Of a stretch of DNA of 48,311 nt, positions 42,599-48,311 are shown in pieces. Location of the stretch: positions 1 to 48,311 of the forward strand of contig MCFL01000187.1 of assembly GCA_002102555.1 (NCBI GenBank), written 5' to 3'. This DNA is from Catenaria anguillulae PL171 (taxonomy: Eukaryota > Blastocladiomycota > Blastocladiomycetes > Blastocladiales > Catenariaceae). The position numbers were made by a program, and so were the translations under genes. Position 1 is the stretch's first letter. The number at the start of each line of letters is the position of its first letter. A model generated the notes under the pieces. The model was not told the DNA's origin. It was given only the letters and a program-made list of their open reading frames with translations, and searched no databases.

Positions 42599-44027
42599 TG
42601 TGAGTCGACGAATGTAGATTGAAGGGATGATCGGTTGTGCGGTCGTAGCAAAAGCGGGCGTTGAGTGCGTTGTTTATGGAGAGGCGAGGAACGGGACTTG
42701 ATATTGTATCCAAAAAAGTGAATTCCGAGTCTCTGGCCATTTGCTCATGGATGAACCGTGGGAAGCCGACAAGCGCCATGATCGCATGCGGAATCGGCGG
42801 CCTCTTTCATGTCAAAACGTGTCAACACACTTCGTGATTGGTATTCTGTTCCCACGTTTTCCATCAAAGGGAGCCTCATGGTATACGCACTTGGGACCTT
42901 GTGCAATCCCCCCCTTCGGTCCAATCCGCGCACACACATACTACCCTCCGCACCCACCGCCGGCCATTACACGCGCGCCACTCTCCGAATCACGTTGCGA
43001 CCCGCTTCTTCCAACTCTGTCCGCTTCGGTTCCACGTTTGGCATTGCGGCCGGATCTCGTGAGCGCTCAAGGAAAAACAGGCAGAAGAATCGGCTTAGGC
43101 ATGCCCCATGCTTGCGTAACCCCTGCTTCATGGGCAAAGGACACTGCTCATCTGGGGGTATGGCATCTGGGGATCCCTTTGTCCCATTACCATGCCCGAG
43201 TACCCTTGAGTCGGTGTTTCAATACATCACATGTCGGTCTGACAAGTTAATGTTTCAGATGGCGGGATTGGGGTGGATGGAGTTCCTGTTCCCACATTAT
43301 CCAATTTGCGCCCAGAGCTGCTTCTCGTCGTCGATATCGCTCCCATCCGGTTCTCACGTGACCGCTCTTCGGGATCCGTGATTCTATCGCTCCCTCACCT
43401 CACATCATTCCGTCCGATCCATCTGAGTTTTGTCACAAAGACTCGCGGCTCTGGTTTTTCCGTCAACCCGTGGATTCGCGTCCCTTGCTGGTTCTGTGTC
43501 TGTACGCAACATTTGCTCGTCAAATGGCGCGTGCTTCAGCAGAGACTCGGATTTGTGGGTTATCCTTTCTCGACGGAAGTGTGTAAATTGTTGGCCCTCT
43601 TTGACTGAGCCGCTTGCCTTTCAGGGTTGGTTTTATTGGGAACGGATTAGCTGGGTCCGCTGCACGTGTGTATTTTCCGTTGTGTAATGGCCGCTTTCTC
43701 TGCCTGTGGGGATATGTGTCTGCACATGAAGTGACCAGATGTGGATTTGGAGGGAGAAAAGAGAGAATGAAATGGAATGGAATCATTTCAGGTGCCGCAA
43801 CATGGATATTGAGTTGAAGTACTGGACAGATATTGTGACAACAAAGGACGCGCCACACAAACTCACCAGCAATCTGTTGTGCACGTTGTTGGCCTTGACA
43901 TTGCCGAGCTTGTGTGCCCGCCCACAGCGTAAGAAGCGACGAGGAGAGTGCCGTGGCATAAAGAGAGAGTAGGTGAGACGAGGATATGGACTGGTGAAAC
44001 AGTCCGCAGACGCATCAAAGCCACCGC
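42599..44027. other. Intergenic between the two paralogues
   Basis: About 1.4 kb. Open frames on both strands (for example plus 42809-43381) show no domain signature and no clear coding character. No third copy of the paralogue family was found. Confidence 0.35.
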
Positions 44028-44577
44028 TCACACACCACCAACAACCGCTCGCGAAGCGCGAAACCGATCTCGCCGAATGGCCACGACCTCGCTGGTCCCG
44101 TGTACGATTGCCCGCCCACACAACAGCTCGGAGAGCGCGAAGTGCAGGTCCTTGAAGAACTTTCCAAGAGTCCTCGCCAACAGCAATCCTTGGCGTGTGC
44201 TCTTGCTCGTTGCACTTGACCATCCACATGTCACGCCAAGTCATGGAGCTTGTGGGCCAAGCATTGGCCAAGCTTGCAAGGCAGTCGGCCCGCTTCAGTG
44301 TGGCCCACTGGAGTTCATTAAAGTGTTCACTGACTCGGGTGTCAACAGCCGCTGCCGAAAGGAAGCGCATGCAGATGTTGTAATGTATCAACATGGATGT
44401 CGCGGCCAGATAATTGCCTTAATCGCCCAGAAAGCAGTCATGCTGGCGCCCGCCGTTAGGTTGCCGTCCAGGTCTGCCCAAAATGCAATGGTATCTATAC
44501 GTACTTGCACCAAATCGCCCAGCAGCTTGCCGAGCACTTCGCTTGATCAACTGAGAGGTGAAGATGGGAGGCGCCAT
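44028..44577 (-). CDS. Hypothetical protein, member B of the tandem pair, with a frame break
   Basis: Exon 1 is 44577-44505 (MAPPIFTSQLIKRSARQAAG, a mitochondrial-presequence-like start; donor GTACGT). Exon 2 starts at about 44351 or slightly upstream and reads AVDTRVSEHF, DMWMVKC, IAVGEDSW. From near 44160-44166 the similarity to member A continues in another frame as KFFKDLHFALSELLCGRAIVH, ending at the stop at 44030-44028. Landmarks shared with A: RFL.A..VD..V, W.V.C, IAVGE..W, and H.AL.ELL.GR. So B is a diverged tandem duplicate with one apparent single-base frame shift, either real decay or a sequence error. Confidence 0.6.
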
Positions 44578-44906
44578 GTCCTGCCGTGTCGTCGGCCAAG
44601 CGTCGGCCAAGCGGACTCGGGCCGGGGAAGTGCCACGGCCATGACAGAACGGTGGGCGGATGCTCGGATACGGTGTTGCTTGAACCCTTGTGCGCTGAGC
44701 GCGGGGCCGTGCCAGCCACGAGACTGGTGGTGAATGAATGGCCGGCCCGATGTGGGGATGTGGGGTGCCAAATGGAAAACGGGTCATCGATCCGGCAGCC
44801 TAGCTCCACGCTGCCTTGACAGCCCACGAAAAAGTCGCACGGTGGTCAATGTCGAAATGTATACATTTCTTTGCGCTGTATTGTCGGTAAATGGCAGTAT
44901 GACAGA
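44578..44906. other. Intergenic
   Basis: Promoter side of paralogue B and 3' flank of the ecdysoneless gene. No gene is seen. Confidence 0.35.
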
Positions 44907-46772
44907 TCAATCGTCATCTTCATTGTCACCACAACCATCATCCCCAGGCACAAACGGAATGCCGAGGTGTGCCAACAAGCCTGCTGCGGGTCCCATTCGA
45001 CCCTCTTGCCCCTCCAAACTCGCGAGCAAATTGGCCAACGCTTGCACCTCATCCACATTGTCGCACTCCTCCCCACCTGCCTGCGCCGCATCCCCACGGT
45101 AACCGGGCAAGTTCTCGGCCATCATCTCATCCAAATCCGAATCCGAATCCGAATCCGAATCCACGTCCTCGTCAAAATCGGGCCGCACGACATGCTCGCG
45201 CTGCAGAAAGAGGGAATCAAACTTGTCGGGGTCAAACAATAACTCGTCGTCGTCGCTGTCGTCATCATCGCTATCCCCGACATCTGGCTCGTCAGCGGCT
45301 GCTGCAGACGTGGCAATCCCATCCAACCCACTCTCGCCCTCTCCAAACGCATTCACCGCCCTGACCACCTCCTCCACATCCATCCTCTTGCCCTTGCCCT
45401 GAACCTGTGACCACCGCTCCATATCCGCGTCCGTGACTTGCATCCAATCGTCCGCATCCTCCACCTCCTTGACCATCTGGCTCGTATCCCACATTTGCAC
45501 ATTTGCCAGATCCGACGCCTCGGGTGACTTGATCCAGTCGACAATTTTGGAACGTGCTTTGGTCCACTCGTCCACACCTGCTGCCGCCACAGTTGTTGAA
45601 TCGCACAGCATCATTTCCAACCCTAGTGCGAGTTTGGCGCCATTGTGCCACCGTCTTGTTTCGACATGCCTCGATTCGGTCGCCATGAGCGATGGCGGCA
45701 CATCTGCGGGAAACCCAGATGCAAGTGTGGGTGGAATCGGGTCGACTCGTGTCGAGTCGAGCAGAGCGTACAAGTAGCGAGTCAGGCGCAGGGGGGCTTT
45801 GACCCACTTGGTCGACGAGCGTGGTGCAAGTGCGGCAGCGGGCATGACAAGTGGCATGTCGCGGGACTTGCGCATCGAGACTGGGTCGCGGGTGTGCACG
45901 GCGTGAATGGCAAATGCGACGAGTTGGTCAGTGGAGATGGGGTTGCAGGCGGATGGGCGGGAGAGTAGATGGGCTGCGAGAGGTGGGAGATACATGTATG
46001 TGTGATGGTGGCGAGTCGACGGGAGGCGAGTAGGTACTGGGTCGTACGCGGAAGTGGGCGAGCGAATGTCGAGCGCGTGCGAATACTCGATGGTGCGAAA
46101 AGTATCGTCCAAATGCTTTCTGACCTCCTTCGGTGCAAGCAGCATTTGATTCCGTTGGCTGGCGTGATTGAGCACCACAGCTGCCGCATCCGCCTCAGTC
46201 CCAATGTGAGCAACGACACTTGGCGGAAGCAACATCAACTCGCCACCGACCCACCACACCCGATGCTCGACCGAGTCTGGATCGACCCAGCTCGGTAAAT
46301 GTTCGGCGGCCTCAATCAACACAAACTGGCCATCGGCATCGCTGGCCGTCAACGCCAAGTGCGGTGCAAACTGGCGGGTGAGCGACTTGAGAACCCAAAG
46401 GGCAAACCATTCGTCGTCAATGCATTCCGCAACTGCGAGTGTGGATGACGCTAGCAGGTGTGACTTGGCGGAACTGCAGTCGGTCAATACGGGTGGTTTG
46501 GGTGCAATGACAAGTGGGTGGCCGCTGGACCAGATGTGGTTGGCTGTGAGGGCTGCGCAGGCTGCGGGCAGTTTGGCACAGAGGTCGGTGATGATCTGAG
46601 GGTCGTCGGACGGACAGTAGAGCGAGAACGAGAGAAAGTCTGCGTTTGCTGGCCTATTAGTTGCCGAACCTGGAGTGAGCCCAAGCGCACGGGCAAGTGT
46701 GTCGTCCATTGCAGAATTGCAAGTGGGCTTGGAATGGGAGTTGGGTGTGTTGGATGGGGCCGTATGGGTCAT
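44907..46772 (-). CDS. Ecdysoneless/SGT1 (ECD) family protein, 621 aa
   Basis: A single-exon gene; the ATG at 46772 opens MTHTAPSNTPN, and a second ATG at 46709 (MDDTLARALG) is the alternative start. The conserved SGT1/ECD block is clear: ECIDDEWFALWVLKSLTRQF, SDADGQFVLIEAAEHLPSWVDPDSVEHRVWWVGGELMLLP, and helices with RNQMLLAPKEVRKHLDDTFRTI. The C-terminal part has a Ser/Asp-rich acidic tract (DSDDDDSDDDELLFDPDKF..DVDSDSDSDSDLDEMM), as in metazoan ECD. The family is linked to cell-cycle and cell-survival control, PRPF8/U5 snRNP biogenesis, and, for human SGT1 expressed in yeast, suppression of gcr2 defects in glycolytic gene expression. It is nuclear and cytoplasmic. No frame problem. Confidence 0.92.
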   Translation of the reverse strand: MTHTAPSNTPNSHSKPTCNSAMDDTLARALGLTPGSATNRPANADFLSFSLYCPSDDPQIITDLCAKLPAACAALTANHIWSSGHPLVIAPKPPVLTDCSSAKSHLLASSTLAVAECIDDEWFALWVLKSLTRQFAPHLALTASDADGQFVLIEAAEHLPSWVDPDSVEHRVWWVGGELMLLPPSVVAHIGTEADAAAVVLNHASQRNQMLLAPKEVRKHLDDTFRTIEYSHALDIRSPTSAYDPVPTRLPSTRHHHTYMYLPPLAAHLLSRPSACNPISTDQLVAFAIHAVHTRDPVSMRKSRDMPLVMPAAALAPRSSTKWVKAPLRLTRYLYALLDSTRVDPIPPTLASGFPADVPPSLMATESRHVETRRWHNGAKLALGLEMMLCDSTTVAAAGVDEWTKARSKIVDWIKSPEASDLANVQMWDTSQMVKEVEDADDWMQVTDADMERWSQVQGKGKRMDVEEVVRAVNAFGEGESGLDGIATSAAAADEPDVGDSDDDDSDDDELLFDPDKFDSLFLQREHVVRPDFDEDVDSDSDSDSDLDEMMAENLPGYRGDAAQAGGEECDNVDEVQALANLLASLEGQEGRMGPAAGLLAHLGIPFVPGDDGCGDNEDDD

Positions 46773-47324
46773 TCTTGATGTTCCATTGAGTCTTTCAGAG
46801 TTCTTCACATAACTTTACAAAGATTTATGTAGTAATGTATTTAACAATCCTCATCAGCTCGAAGTAGAATGTTCACCACAGAGGACACACCAGCCGTCAG
46901 TCTCACCCGCGAGATCGACAGCCCTTGAACCAGATCATCATGCAATTCAGTCGGTCATCCTGAAGCAAAGTAAACTGGAGGCATCACGCTCAACTCAACC
47001 CCTAGCCTTCAGCCCAGCCTTCAGCCCAGCCTTCAGCCTATGGCTATGGCTTTGGCTAGCGCTGCTGCCCCACATGCTCCTTCTGCGCTTCTGCGTCTGC
47101 CGCAGCCCTGATTTCCAACTTGTAATTGTTGGAAATGATGTCAATCATGTCCTGGCGGCTTGAGAGTGAGTCACTCGACTAGCATTGACCCAGCACCATC
47201 GAGTTTTCATTGTGCGCATCGCAACAACGCAATCGATCATTGTGGCCACACGGCACTGTGCCGAGTAAATCGCAGACTGGATGCACTGCCAATGCCAATG
47301 CCATGATAAATACTTGTGCACTGA
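46773..47324. other. Divergent interval between ECD and the SNM1-like gene
   Basis: Contains the ECD promoter, a 3 x 12 bp tandem repeat at 47004-47039 (unit AGCCTTCAGCCC, last copy with one change) and, on the minus strand, a short frame that could be a terminal exon (listed separately). Confidence 0.4.
47056..47158 (-). CDS. Possible terminal exon of an unidentified minus-strand gene
   Basis: After a CTCTCAAG acceptor-like sequence, a frame encodes RQDMIDIISNNYKLEIRAAA and continues DAEAQKEHVGQQR to a TAG at 47058-47056. It looks protein-like (helical, charged), but no upstream exon could be found and the next gene overlaps on the other strand. It may be chance. Confidence 0.2.
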
Positions 47325-48311
47325 ATGGACCATATGATGATGACCAACGCCAACGACGAGCACGATTTGCGGCCGGACGCCAATCAAGAAAGCAGCAGTC
47401 AGCATGTTGTCCAAGTGCATTCATCCCAACACTGTTTCCAAGATGACGGCGGCCAAGGAGAGGGCGAGGACGAGGAAAGATTGGCCCACCCATCCTCATC
47501 GCCGGCAGCGGCATCGTTCAAATTCAATGGCATTCTGCTCGAGTACCCCGACATTGCAATTGATCATTTCGCCATTGCACCACAAACCTCGTCCATCTCG
47601 CTCACGATTCCGCCCACCATCTTCATCTTGACACACGCACACTCGGACCACACCCAGGGGCTCGTTCACTTGCCAAAGGGTACCCAGGTGCACACGTCGG
47701 CGCCAACAGCCCGCTGGATCAAGGCCTACCTCGACCCGTTGCTCGACCATATTGACTTCGTCACCATTCACTCAATCAGTCCTTCAAGCTGCGCCTGACA
47801 TCCACTTCGAAAAAGGTCAGCATTACGTTTCTCGATGCGCATCACTGCCTCGGCGCCGTTTCTGTTCTCGTGCAATCGAAATCGGGACCCACCGTCCTGC
47901 ACACGGGTGATTTCCGCTTTTCGCGGGATGTGCACATCCTGTGGACCTCGCCCTTGTTTCTCCCTCTTCGCTTCTCTGCTCTCGTTCGCTCGCATCCTCT
48001 ACCGAGCCGCCATCGCTTGACCGTGTGTACATGGACACGAGTTTTCTTGGCATTCGTGGCCCGCGTGACTTGGATTCGGTGCTCGAGTATCCCGACAAGC
48101 ACACGGCCATCAATGCCGTCACTTTGCCCTCTCGCTCTCTCTTTTTCTCGGTCTACTCGCTACTTTGTGCGCGACTGCCAGCTCGGCCACGAACAGTTGC
48201 TCATTGCCCTCTTCAATCGCTTTGGCTACGTTTCCGAGCTCTCACCTGCCATGTATGCTGCTTACGCTACCGCTGCCTGCACACCTACAACATTCATCGG
48301 CACCAACGACA
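47325..48311 (+). CDS. SNM1/Artemis-like metallo-beta-lactamase nuclease (partial, frame-broken)
   Basis: A DNA-repair 5' exonuclease/endonuclease of the MBL beta-CASP class (SNM1/PSO2/Artemis). The start is tentative (ATG at 47325, after which about 65 low-complexity residues precede the conserved GILLEYPDIAIDHF). Metal-binding motif 2, THAHSDH, is at residues 103-109, then HLPKGTQVHTS. The later motifs are in other frames: VSITFLDAHHCLGA and LHTGDFRFSRD (HCLGA for the usual HCPGA), then LDRVYMDTSF, then YFVRDCQLGHEQLL, resembling the GKE/GHE segment of the family. Frame changes occur near 47769, near 47940 and near 48120-48160, with no convincing introns. Either the consensus is faulty or the gene is decaying. 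The C-terminus lies beyond the window. Confidence 0.75.

Noticed and set aside
42809-43381. 190-codon plus-strand frame between the paralogues
   Set aside because: Arg/Ser/Pro-rich, no recognisable motif, and overlapped by several equally long frames.
47941-48018. A 78-nt intron (GTGCAC..CCGAG) in the SNM1-like gene to explain one frame change
   Set aside because: It would leave only about ten residues between GDFR and the VYMDTSF strand, shorter than the family spacing; a frame change keeps the expected length better, so the intron is not favoured, though not excluded.
1-48311. CRISPR array, rRNA genes, telomeric repeats or operon-like gene clusters
   Set aside because: None was seen; introns, spacing and codon features are eukaryotic.

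Overview
The window is fungal nuclear DNA: GC-rich, intron-dense genes with 43-102 nt introns (donors mostly GTATGT, GTACGT or GTGCGT), no operons, and typically fungal content such as an ecdysoneless/SGT1 homologue, an rvt-type reverse-transcriptase gene and a Crypton-type tyrosine recombinase. A zoosporic, early-diverging lineage such as Blastocladiomycota is possible, but that is only an impression from gene content and composition.

Layout. 1-17 kb holds four minus-strand housekeeping or membrane genes: a membrane-anchored M1 aminopeptidase (cut by the left edge, with two apparent frame breaks), mitochondrial glycine dehydrogenase (GCV2/GLDC, 1027 aa), a YANK/STK32-type protein kinase with a probable lipidated N-terminus, and a full-size ABCC transporter. 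17-20.6 kb is gene-poor. 20.7-26.2 kb is one 12-exon minus-strand gene that joins in frame into a 1586-aa protein. It carries a complete tyrosine-recombinase catalytic core (R334, K372/K374, H468, R471, W494, Y503; the H-R-W-Y spacing equals that of Cre), an Ndc10/Crypton-like region and a GCR1_C-like stretch. About 1.15 kb away and divergent from it lies an uninterrupted 965-aa rvt-type cellular reverse transcriptase gene with its catalytic aspartates intact. The recombinase gene and its rvt neighbour are the most unusual content of the window.

30.3-31.9 kb is a tRNA interval: tRNA-Arg(ACG), an intronless tRNA-Leu(CAA), and diverged tRNA-like repeats between them. 32-40 kb has three plus-strand genes: an ARM/HEAT-like helical protein, a large Ser/Pro-rich coiled-coil protein, and an Ala/Glu-rich PH-domain protein with five spaced basic-hydrophobic motifs. 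40.5-46.8 kb is minus strand: a SET/NAP-type histone chaperone with a TAG exactly at the conserved Trp of WKPGK, two diverged tandem paralogues of unknown function (one with a frame break), and an ecdysoneless/SGT1 homologue. The right edge cuts an SNM1/Artemis-like nuclease with several apparent frame breaks.

The single-base frame breaks near both window ends lie in conserved host genes and look more like consensus errors or an allelic pseudogene than gene models with odd introns; this cannot be settled from the sequence alone. All splice sites were placed by eye from GT-AG signals, reading-frame phase and family alignment.
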